This document shows positions 7,053 through 13,316 of a DNA stretch of 13,912 bases, piece after piece. The DNA comes from a bacterium (lineage in GTDB: Bacteria; Zixibacteria; MSB-5A5; GN15; FEB-12). The stretch is taken from contig JAUWMW010000034.1 of NCBI GenBank assembly GCA_030612965.1, positions 1 through 13,912 on the forward strand, written 5' to 3'. Each line of letters begins with the position of its first letter. Positions within the stretch are counted from its first letter, which is position 1. The notes below the pieces were generated by a model that saw only the letters and a list, made by a program, of their open reading frames with translations, was not told the origin of the DNA and searched no databases. Both the position numbers and the translations under genes were made by a program.

Positions 7053-7672
7053 TGGACCGTAAGATCGCTGTCGTGGTATGTTTTGCCTTCGGGGTTGTGA
7101 TGTTTGCTCAGTACTTCTCGGCCCACCCGCTGGCTCGCAGCGTTAATCAGACCATCGCCGATTACTGGCAGATCATTTTCGCGTTTGCGCTGATAGTCGG
7201 AGTCGTCGGTTTTCTGAGTAACAATCTTCAGCGAGTCCATAAGGGACAGGATCGACCCTTTCGTCTGTTAGCGCTGGCCGGCTTCGTGATCATGCCCGTG
7301 CTGGCGATGATCTGGGGCATCAAAGCCGGCACGCCCTTTCTGTGGGTTTTCGAAAACGTCCAGGTACCGTTGCAGTCGACCGTTTTTGCACTGCTCGCCT
7401 TCTTTGTGGCCTCGGCATCGTTTCGTGGTTTTCGTGCGCGCTCCGTCCCGGCCGCTATCCTGCTGTCGGCAGCGCTAATCATCCTGATCAGTCGCAGCTT
7501 CGCAACCGGACCGCTCTCCGACTGGCTGCCAGGGGTGGCGGAGTGGATTCGCAACAATCCTTCGATGGCGGCACGCCGCGCCATTCTCATCGGTATCGGC
7601 CTCGGTTCGCTGACCACATCGCTGCGTGTAATCCTGGGAATCGAACGAACCTGGCTAGGAGGCGGGAAGTAA
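7052..7672 (+). CDS. Multipass membrane protein of unknown function, operon gene 2
   Basis: A 206-residue protein with about six hydrophobic segments (roughly 5-22, 40-57, 70-90, 105-124, 132-148, 175-195). The ATG at 7052 shares an A with the upstream TAA (TAATG), and GGTGG at 7039-7043 may serve as ribosome site. The frame continues upstream to 6995, but that part lies inside the previous gene and is disfavoured. The C-terminal section, SMAARRAILIGIGLGSLTTS (about 170-189) followed by a conserved-looking GIERTW, is the most distinctive part. I do not recognise a family. It should sit in the inner membrane beside the products of its neighbours. Confidence 0.85.
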   Translation: MDRKIAVVVCFAFGVVMFAQYFSAHPLARSVNQTIADYWQIIFAFALIVGVVGFLSNNLQRVHKGQDRPFRLLALAGFVIMPVLAMIWGIKAGTPFLWVFENVQVPLQSTVFALLAFFVASASFRGFRARSVPAAILLSAALIILISRSFATGPLSDWLPGVAEWIRNNPSMAARRAILIGIGLGSLTTSLRVILGIERTWLGGGK

Positions 7673-8472
7673 TGCGTCTTGAAACTCGACATTGGATCTT
7701 CGCAGGTCTTTTTCTGCTGATCGGCCTAACGCTGGCTTCGGGGATAAGACTGGACTTGCCCGTCTCGCCGGACACTCAACGGATGCATGATTTCATTGAG
7801 GGATTGCCCAACGGTTCGGTCCTGCTCGTCTCCTTCGACCATGAGGCTTCCTCCTTGCCCGAAATCCAGCCGATCGCGCGGGCGTTGCTGCGCCACGGTT
7901 TCGAACACAAGCTGCGCTTGGTAGGGCTGGCTCTGATGGCCGAAGGAACAGCGATTGGATACCGGCTAATGTGCGAAACAGCCGAGGAGTTTGATGCCGA
8001 GTATGGAACCGACTATGTCTTTCTCGGCTTCAGACCGCAGTACATCGCAGCCATTCTGTCGATGGGGGAATCAATCAAGGCGACCTTTCCGGAAGACTAC
8101 CTGGGTCGACCGTATGACAGCCTGGCTCTCATGCGCCCGCTTGGCGACTATAGCGATGTCGCCGGAGTCCTCTCGATTGCCGATGGTTCCTTCACCACCC
8201 ACTGGGTGGAGTATGGTGGGCGCTACGAACTGAAGGTATTGGCCGGCGTGACAGCGGCGATGGTCACGACTTATGATCCGTACCTCGCATCCGGACAGAT
8301 GCAGGCAATGGTCAGCGGGCTTCGCGGCGCGGCGGAGTACGAAACTCTGATCAATCGGGGTGGGGAAGGAGCGCGCGGCATGCTGGCCCAGACGTCAGCC
8401 CACTTGTATGTCATCCTGCTCTTAATTCTTGGAAACGTGGCGTATTTCCTGGAGCGACGGAGGACGAACTGA
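7672..8472 (+). CDS. Bitopic membrane-anchored protein of unknown function, operon gene 3
   Basis: A 266-residue protein with a hydrophobic helix near residues 8-23 and another near 243-258, enclosing a soluble region of about 215 residues. That region looks alpha/beta. It has a strand-like VLLVSFDHEASS (50-61), a helix with IARALLRHGF, a second strand LRLVGLALM, and DYVFLGFRPQYIAAILSMG further on. The layout (helix, alpha/beta domain, helix) echoes the first gene of the operon and may hint at a shared fold. AGGAGG at 7657-7662 lies nine bases before the ATG, and the start overlaps the upstream stop as TAATG. I see no catalytic signature and recognise no family; the soluble part could face either side of the membrane. 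Confidence 0.87.
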   Translation: MRLETRHWIFAGLFLLIGLTLASGIRLDLPVSPDTQRMHDFIEGLPNGSVLLVSFDHEASSLPEIQPIARALLRHGFEHKLRLVGLALMAEGTAIGYRLMCETAEEFDAEYGTDYVFLGFRPQYIAAILSMGESIKATFPEDYLGRPYDSLALMRPLGDYSDVAGVLSIADGSFTTHWVEYGGRYELKVLAGVTAAMVTTYDPYLASGQMQAMVSGLRGAAEYETLINRGGEGARGMLAQTSAHLYVILLLILGNVAYFLERRRTN

Positions 8473-9086
8473 TGGACATCGGTACCGCCGTTGCAGGCCT
8501 TCTCACCCTGGCCATACTGACATTCCTTTACCGCGATAATCCGATCTACAAGATGGCCGAGTCGTTGCTGATCGGCGTCTCCATCGGCTACGTTCTCGTC
8601 ATAACCTGGTCGTCGACTCTGATGAGTCTGTTGTTCACACCCTTGTTTAGTGACGGGCGAGTCTGGTTGATAGTGCCGTTGCTGTTCGGATTGATGATGT
8701 TCGGCCGCTTCCATAAATGGACATCGTTCCTCTCTCGTTTTCCCATCGGTGTGATGATCGGCTCCGGAGCGGGCATAGCTATCCCGGTGATGCTGGAGCA
8801 ACGGACACTCAAACAGATGACGGCCACAGTGATGCCGCTGGTGACGGAGTCCGGCTGGCCGGACCTTTCAGCGCTTGTCGTTCTGCTCGGCGTACTGACC
8901 ACGCTGTGCTACTTTTACTTCAGCCGCGAGCACAAAGGAACTTTTGGCGTTGCGGCCAGGATCGGTACATGGTTCCTGATGATCTTCTTCGGCACCACCT
9001 TTGGCTATACGGTGATGTCTCGCATGTCGACCTTCATCGGACGCATGGAGTTCCTTCTTACCGATTTCTTTCAACTCACCGGATGA
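8472..9086 (+). CDS. Multipass membrane protein of unknown function, operon gene 4
   Basis: A 204-residue, very hydrophobic protein with about six membrane segments (roughly 4-20, 29-50, 64-80, 90-107, 130-150, 162-182). GGAGG at 8459-8463 lies eight bases before the ATG, and the start overlaps the preceding stop as TGATG, so it is coupled to gene 3. Gly- and Ser-rich stretches inside the helices (IGVMIGSGAGIAIPV at about 92-106) suggest tight helix packing, as in transporters or channels, but this is only suggestive. I recognise no family. A zinc-ribbon microprotein gene begins 16 bases after its stop. Confidence 0.86.
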   Translation: MDIGTAVAGLLTLAILTFLYRDNPIYKMAESLLIGVSIGYVLVITWSSTLMSLLFTPLFSDGRVWLIVPLLFGLMMFGRFHKWTSFLSRFPIGVMIGSGAGIAIPVMLEQRTLKQMTATVMPLVTESGWPDLSALVVLLGVLTTLCYFYFSREHKGTFGVAARIGTWFLMIFFGTTFGYTVMSRMSTFIGRMEFLLTDFFQLTG

Positions 9087-9102
9087 GATGTGAGCGTCAG
9101 GT

Positions 9103-9246
9103 ATGAAATGCCCTCGATGCAAATCCACGATGAAGGAGCTTAAACGATCATTTCACAAGCAACGCAAGTGGGTGTGTGCCAAATGTGGCTATGTACGGTT
9201 CCAGCAGGTCGGAAAGAAAACAGGTGGACAATCTTCGAACCCGTAG
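9103..9246 (+). CDS. 47-residue zinc-ribbon protein, likely operon gene 5
   Basis: The ATG at 9103 to TAG at 9244-9246 encodes 47 residues. Four cysteines form two knuckles, CPRC at residues 3-6 and CAKC at 25-28, separated by a basic stretch of 18 residues. This is the spacing of a treble-clef/zinc-ribbon that binds one Zn. The basic content (about a quarter Lys/Arg) would suit nucleic-acid or protein binding. The gene starts 16 bases after the fourth membrane gene, so it is probably co-transcribed, but its own ribosome site is weak. Its last ten codons lie inside the first copy of the repeat that recurs at 9541-9601. It could be an accessory factor of the membrane complex; that is inference. 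Confidence 0.65.
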   Translation: MKCPRCKSTMKELKRSFHKQRKWVCAKCGYVRFQQVGKKTGGQSSNP

Positions 9247-9275
9247 CACACCAGGTAAACACAGTACACACGTCG
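9215..9275 (+). repeat. Diverged ~60-base direct repeat, copy 1
   Basis: This copy aligns without gaps to 9541-9601, with about 48 of 60 positions identical by eye. Nearly all differences are A/G or C/T changes. The best-kept core is CAGGTGGACRATCTTCGAAC. Copy 1 spans the end of the zinc-ribbon gene and about 30 bases beyond. The copies are 326 bases apart. Confidence 0.75.
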
Positions 9276-9402
9276 TTGTGGGCGGCAGACGTCCTGAGGC
9301 TGTGTCACAAGATCGTTTCGTTGGGTCTTGGACTCGACGAAATCGAGGGTGTGACCCGACGATTGCTCATAAGCTATTGTTGCACAGTAGGACTATCAAC
9401 CA

Positions 9403-9441
9403 GCAGGTCACACGTTTGCCTTCGGCAACCGCAAGACCTGC
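9403..9441. repeat. Nested hairpin
   Basis: GCAGGTC (9403-9409) pairs with GACCTGC (9435-9441). Inside it TTGCC (9416-9420) pairs with GGCAA (9424-9428) around a three-base loop. No T run follows, so it is not a standard terminator. Confidence 0.6.
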
Positions 9442-9513
9442 CGGAACACGCACTTTTGGGACAGCCTCTTCTCGTCTGCCCCTTTTGATTACCTTGGATA
9501 CGTCCTTCAAACG

Positions 9514-9533
9514 GGCAGACCGGGAGGTCTGCC
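9514..9533. repeat. Perfect 8-bp hairpin with GGGA tetraloop
   Basis: GGCAGACC (9514-9521) and GGTCTGCC (9526-9533) are exact complements around the loop GGGA. A degenerate version of the same sequence seems to occur at about 9281-9298 (GGCGGCAGACGTCCTGAGG). It sits just upstream of repeat copy 2. Confidence 0.65.
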
Positions 9534-9540
9534 GCGCACA

Positions 9541-9601
9541 AGAAAGCAGGTGGACGATCTTCGAACCCATAACATACAGGGCACACACGGTGCACACATC
9601 G
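9541..9601 (+). repeat. Diverged ~60-base direct repeat, copy 2
   Basis: This is the second copy of the sequence at 9215-9275 (about 80 percent identity by eye, mostly transitions). It ends ten bases before the ATG of the DUF72 gene, so it occupies that gene's leader, where no Shine-Dalgarno site is visible. Confidence 0.75.
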
Positions 9602-9611
9602 TGAAACAAAC

Positions 9612-10412
9612 ATGAACGATACACTGCACAACACCGGGTCCGCTGATATTCGAATTGGCACGTCGGGTTACAGTTTCGACGATTGGCGCGGTCCGTTCTA
9701 TCCTGAGGAAACCGCCAAGGGAAAGATGCTGGATCATTATGTGAAGTTCTTCCGCACGGTCGAGATCAACTCGACCTATTACCGCATCCCCCACCCGGCC
9801 GTCATGGCTAACATCGCCAGGAAAGCTCCGGAGGGTTTTGATTTCATGGTTAAGGTTCCACAGTCGTTCACCCATCGCCGCACCGATCTTCAGGCCGACC
9901 TGTCCGCCTACCTTGAGGCCCTGAAGCCGATGGCGGAGTCGAACAAGTTGGCTGGTTTGCTGGCCCAGTTTCCATATTCATTCAAGTTCAGCGCCGACGG
10001 ATTGGACTATCTGTCATTATGCCGAGAGGCGCTGAGGGATCATAACTTGTTTGTCGAGTTTCGTCATGTATCCTGGGTCAATCACACCATGTACAACCGC
10101 TTGCGCGCTGAGGGAATCGGGTATGTCTGCGTTGATGAACCGTCACTGTCGGGGCTGCTGAAACCGGACCTGTTTGCCACCACCAACACCGCCTATATTC
10201 GTCTGCACGGTCGCAACGCCGAACAATGGTGGAACGGCGGCGCTCTGCGATATGACTACAAGTACTCAGACGACGAGCTGCGCGAGTGGAAAGCAAAGAT
10301 GGAGAAGCTGATTGCTAAGAAAAAGGTCGACCGCATCTATACATTCTTCAATAACTGCCATCAGGGTCAGGCCGCCGGTAACGCCATCGACTTTGCGGGC
10401 ATGTTTCAATAG
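9612..10412 (+). CDS. DUF72 family protein (YecE-like)
   Basis: A 266-residue cytoplasmic protein of the DUF72 family, which adopts a TIM-barrel fold and has no established function. Family landmarks in order are IRIGTSGYSFDDWRGPFYP (13-31), EINSTYYR (51-58), VEFRHVSW (148-155), YIRLHGRN (195-202) and FFNNCHQGQAAGNA (245-258). The length is typical (about 240-290), so the gene looks intact. The ATG at 9612 is the only reasonable start, but it lacks a Shine-Dalgarno site and follows repeat copy 2 closely. An intrinsic terminator begins two bases after the stop, so the gene probably ends its own transcript. Confidence 0.93.
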   Translation: MNDTLHNTGSADIRIGTSGYSFDDWRGPFYPEETAKGKMLDHYVKFFRTVEINSTYYRIPHPAVMANIARKAPEGFDFMVKVPQSFTHRRTDLQADLSAYLEALKPMAESNKLAGLLAQFPYSFKFSADGLDYLSLCREALRDHNLFVEFRHVSWVNHTMYNRLRAEGIGYVCVDEPSLSGLLKPDLFATTNTAYIRLHGRNAEQWWNGGALRYDYKYSDDELREWKAKMEKLIAKKKVDRIYTFFNNCHQGQAAGNAIDFAGMFQ

Positions 10413-10413
10413 G

Positions 10414-10438
10414 CCGCGCACGCGCTGTGTGGTTTTTT
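10414..10438 (+). terminator. Intrinsic terminator after the DUF72 gene
   Basis: CCGCGCA (10414-10420) pairs with TGTGTGG (10426-10432), a seven-pair stem with two G-U pairs and the loop CGCGC. Six T follow immediately (10433-10438). It starts two bases after the stop codon. Confidence 0.8.
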
Positions 10439-10479
10439 CTTGATTCGTGTCGTCCAGTGCCGTATTATCACCAGCCATA

Positions 10480-10950
10480 ATGCTGCTGACGCTGGACAAC
10501 ATCTGTAGGAGTTTCGGTGATACCGTCGCCGTGGATAACCCGTCGCTTCAGGTACCTGAGGGAGTGATCTACGGGATCATCGGCCCCAACGGCGCGGGGA
10601 AAACGACGACCATTCGGATGATCATGAACATCACCATCCCGGATGCAGGCAGGGTGCTGATTGACGGTCAACCGGCCACTTCTGATTTCAGAAATCGGGT
10701 CGGCTATCTTCCCGAAGAGCGTGGTCTGTACAAGAAGATGGCGGTTACCGAAGTGTTGGTTTATATGGCCCAGTTGAAAGGATGTTCGGCGCAGTCACAA
10801 ATTGTCGGAGAGGCATTACTCGGCTTTGTGCTGGTGGTAGCGGCATTTGCCGGCATGGTCTGGCTCACCTCGAAGGTGTTCCGGATCGGAATCCTAATGT
10901 ACGGCAAACGAGCAACCCTGCCTGAGATAATCAAGTGGTTAAAATACTGA
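10480..10950 (+). pseudogene. Deletion-fused relic of an ABC exporter (NatA-like ATPase start joined to NatB-like permease end)
   Basis: From ATG 10480 (an upstream GTG at 10447 is less likely) the frame gives about 156 residues. The first ~100 are the N-terminus of an ABC ATPase of the NatA/CcmA type: LTLDNICRSFGDTVAVDNPS, Walker A GPNGAGKTTT, and the Q-loop region YLPEERGLYKKMAVTEVLVY through MAQLKG. The Walker B, LSGGQ signature and H-loop are absent. Instead the last ~50 residues change to a hydrophobic helix (ALLGFVLVVAAFAGMVWLTS) and then VFRIGILMYGKRATLPEIIK, a typical C-terminus of the ABC-2 permease usually encoded just downstream of such ATPases. The junction lies at about 10780-10800. 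The simplest explanation is one in-frame deletion that removed the rest of the ATPase and most of the permease. The product cannot hydrolyse ATP normally. No Shine-Dalgarno site is seen. Confidence 0.85.
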
Positions 10951-11873
10951 TGCGCCTTGTCGATAATTCCGATATGAGCAGACTTCTTGCAATCTGTAAG
11001 GGCTTTGTGCTGACTGCGGCGACCCTGCTGTTTTTCACCAACAGTATCGGCTACCTTGAGCCGATCGGCGACATCCAGGAACCAATCGTCAGCCAGTTCT
11101 ACCATCTCGACTTCGATGATGTCAAGAAGGGTCCCTGGCTAAACGCCCGTGCGGTTCTCCTGGTCAATTATGAAAACGGGGAAGTACTGCATGCCAGAAA
11201 CGCCGACCAAGTGAGATCGATCGCGTCAATCAGTAAGCTGGTAACTGCCATGGTGGTACTGGACAAAGGAGTCGATCTTAATCGCACCGAGAAGATCACG
11301 CGCGACGATGCCCGACGTTCCTCACGTTCACGCCTCCGCGTCGGCAGCGAGTTGACCCTGCTCGACTTGCTCTATGCAAGCCTGGCCAGTTCCGATAATC
11401 GAGCCGCCCGGGCTCTGGCGCGGGCTGTCTCGGGTTCAATCGAGCAGTTTGCCGCTGAGATGAACGCCAAGGTAGCCGACCTCGGATTGACGCAATCGGT
11501 ATTCTATGAACCGACGGGGCTGGATGAGCGTAATGTGTCAACCGCTCATGAGGTTGCCAAGCTGCTTCATTATGCGTACAAGTACGAACTGATTGTGGAG
11601 TTTACGTCTGAGAAACAACACCGTGCCCGCTACCACAACAAGAAGAATTACGCCAGGATGCTTCCCAACACCAACCGGCTTCTCTGGTCCCGGTATGACG
11701 TACTGGCCGGGAAAACCGGTTACATCCAGGCGGCCGACTACTGCCTGACTTCTTTGGTTCGTAACAAGAAAGGGGAGAGGCTGACCCTGGTGCTTCTGGG
11801 CGTGCCGGGTGATCGGCTGCGTTTCAAGGAAGCCCGCCGCCTGCTTGACTGGGGCTATCGTCACGTCAGCTAA
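10950..11873 (+). CDS. D-alanyl-D-alanine carboxypeptidase (peptidase S11, low-molecular-weight PBP)
   Basis: About 307 residues. These serine enzymes remove the terminal D-Ala from peptidoglycan pentapeptides in the periplasm. A hydrophobic segment at about 12-31 exports or anchors the protein. All three active-site motifs are present: SISK with catalytic Ser93 and Lys96, SDN at 148-150, and KTG at 255-257. The enzyme lacks the C-terminal beta-domain and amphipathic anchor of E. coli DacA and is closer in size to short S11 enzymes. The ATG at 10950 overlaps the stop of the ABC relic (TGATG); ATG 10974 is an alternative, and neither has a clear ribosome site. The overlap suggests it was once the last gene of the exporter operon and may still depend on translation of the relic. 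Confidence 0.92.
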   Translation: MRLVDNSDMSRLLAICKGFVLTAATLLFFTNSIGYLEPIGDIQEPIVSQFYHLDFDDVKKGPWLNARAVLLVNYENGEVLHARNADQVRSIASISKLVTAMVVLDKGVDLNRTEKITRDDARRSSRSRLRVGSELTLLDLLYASLASSDNRAARALARAVSGSIEQFAAEMNAKVADLGLTQSVFYEPTGLDERNVSTAHEVAKLLHYAYKYELIVEFTSEKQHRARYHNKKNYARMLPNTNRLLWSRYDVLAGKTGYIQAADYCLTSLVRNKKGERLTLVLLGVPGDRLRFKEARRLLDWGYRHVS

Positions 11874-11918
11874 TAATCGTTTGGCAATTCCGTCTGGGCC
11901 GACTATTTTACAACCTCG

Positions 11919-13217
11919 ATGACAACCAATGACTCCATACTGGTGGTCGGAGCCGGGTTCGTGGGGCTGGCAACGGCCGCTTTCCTGGCAACCAAAGGAC
12001 TCACCGTCACAGTTGCTGAGAGAAACCAATTCATCGTTGACTCTCTCAGAAAAGGCAAGCTGCATTTCCGCGAACCTGAGCTTGCAAAACGACTGAAGGT
12101 TGTTGTCGGGACCGGGCGTCTTCGCGTTGTTTTGCCGTCCAGAGATATCTACCAGAAGGCGTCGATCATCATCGTGGCCATCGATTCCGCCGACCAGCAG
12201 ACGTGGAAGATGAAATTGGCAGCCTTTGAACGAATGGCCGCGTGGATCGGAGGTGTCAAGCGCAAGCAACCGGCGGTGGTGCTGCTCAAGTCGACCAACA
12301 TTCTCGGTTTTGCCGGTCTCTTTCGACAACTTCTCGATCAGGCAGCGTTTGGCCATGAGGTGCAACTGGTCGTCAATCCCGAATTCCTCAGAGAAGGCTG
12401 CGCGTACGAGGACACGGTTCGCCCATGGCGAGTAGTGGTCGGCGCCGACGATCTGAAAGCGCGGCGACGAGTGGTGCGATTTTACAAGAAGCTCCTGAGC
12501 GCTTCGGTTCCGATCATTGAAACCGATTGCGCTTCGGCCGAGTTGATCAAACTCGGAGCCAACCTCTACCTGTCACACCGACTGGCTTTCATCCATGAGA
12601 TCGCCGAATACGCTCACCTGCAATCACTGGATATTACCGCCGTCAAACAAGCGATAGGTCTCGACCCTCGTATCGGCAGCGATTACTTCGAACCAGGACT
12701 CGGTTTCGGCGGCTCCTGCCTGCCCAAGGATTGCTACCTGATCAATTCCCGCGAGTCGGAAACTGGGTTCACTTTTCACACCGCCGAGACCGCGCTTAAA
12801 ATCAATGAGCGAGTCCTCGATACAATTGTAGCGTCCCTACAGATACGGCTTGGTCGCTTCAAGGGAAAGAACGTGGCCATCCTCGGCGCTGCATTCAAGC
12901 CGGAAACCGATGATACGCGTGGTTCTCAGGCAGTCAAATTGGCACTGAAACTCCGCCGACGAGGGGCGAAAGTCGCCGTGTACGAACCGTTCCTTACTGG
13001 CGCCGACCACATCGTCGACGGAAATCTCCCGCTTGCGCATGGCCTGAACGAGGCGCTAACGAGCGCTCACGTTATCGTGGTCGGTACGGCGCATCGTCGC
13101 TTGCGAAACCTGCGACCGAAAACCGTTGCGGCTCTGGTCAAGAACAAGCTGGTCTGCGATCGTTTCGGACTGCTCAACCGCACTACTTGGAAGAAGCATG
13201 GGTTCGAGTTTGTGTAA
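11919..13217 (+). CDS. UDP-glucose 6-dehydrogenase family nucleotide-sugar dehydrogenase
   Basis: A 432-residue cytoplasmic enzyme that oxidises a UDP-sugar C6 hydroxyl to a carboxylate with two NAD, most likely UDP-glucose to UDP-glucuronate. The NAD-binding loop is GAGFVG (11-16). NPEFLREG (153-160), the catalytic-site Lys211 in AELIKLGAN, and the catalytic Cys267 in GFGGSCLPKD are all present. The C-terminal domain has AAFKPETDDTRGS (324-336). Length and motifs are normal, so it looks active. A UDP-ManNAc or UDP-GalNAc dehydrogenase cannot be excluded. The start ATG has no visible Shine-Dalgarno site. The gene is 45 bases after the carboxypeptidase and about 100 before a sugar-nucleotide epimerase, as in capsule, exopolysaccharide or O-antigen loci. 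Confidence 0.93.
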   Translation: MTTNDSILVVGAGFVGLATAAFLATKGLTVTVAERNQFIVDSLRKGKLHFREPELAKRLKVVVGTGRLRVVLPSRDIYQKASIIIVAIDSADQQTWKMKLAAFERMAAWIGGVKRKQPAVVLLKSTNILGFAGLFRQLLDQAAFGHEVQLVVNPEFLREGCAYEDTVRPWRVVVGADDLKARRRVVRFYKKLLSASVPIIETDCASAELIKLGANLYLSHRLAFIHEIAEYAHLQSLDITAVKQAIGLDPRIGSDYFEPGLGFGGSCLPKDCYLINSRESETGFTFHTAETALKINERVLDTIVASLQIRLGRFKGKNVAILGAAFKPETDDTRGSQAVKLALKLRRRGAKVAVYEPFLTGADHIVDGNLPLAHGLNEALTSAHVIVVGTAHRRLRNLRPKTVAALVKNKLVCDRFGLLNRTTWKKHGFEFV

Positions 13218-13233
13218 ATACTTGTGTGGCCCA

Positions 13234-13250
13234 TCCCGCCAGAGGCGGGA
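13234..13250. repeat. Intergenic hairpin
   Basis: TCCCGCC (13234-13240) and GGCGGGA (13244-13250) are exact complements around AGA. It lies 17 bases after the dehydrogenase stop. No T run follows, so termination is possible but not shown. Confidence 0.6.
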
Positions 13251-13271
13251 CTGTGGGGGATTTAGTATTAT

Positions 13272-13290
13272 CGAAACCCCAGGGGTTTCG
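13272..13290. repeat. Near-perfect 19-base palindrome
   Basis: CGAAACCCC (13272-13280) and GGGGTTTCG (13282-13290) are exact complements around a single A. It is placed 27 bases before the epimerase start. It could be an operator-like site, or one more member of the GC-rich intergenic repeat debris. Confidence 0.6.
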
Positions 13291-13316
13291 GCCTGCCTTG
13301 GTGTGAGTGTGACTGA

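Larger units (their letters stand above)
9247..9611. other. Structured spacer before the DUF72 gene
   Basis: About 365 bases without a credible gene. Frames crossing it have no ribosome sites and unlikely composition. It holds the end of repeat copy 1, a complementary pair TTTCGT/ACGAAA near 9315-9345, a nested hairpin at 9403-9441, a perfect hairpin at 9514-9533, and repeat copy 2 directly before the DUF72 start. The density of paired segments suggests a structured RNA, a transcript-processing region or repeat debris. Confidence 0.5.

Noticed and set aside
9215..9601. Possible CRISPR array
   Set aside because: There are only two diverged copies 326 bases apart, without regular spacers or cas genes.
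9176..9604. 142-codon frame spanning the zinc-ribbon gene and the repeat spacer
   Set aside because: It overlaps the better-supported zinc-ribbon frame, has no ribosome site, and its apparent internal similarity comes only from the DNA repeat at 9215 and 9541.
11538..12365. 275-codon frame on the minus strand
   Set aside because: It lies opposite the carboxypeptidase and dehydrogenase genes, both of which show complete catalytic motifs on the plus strand.
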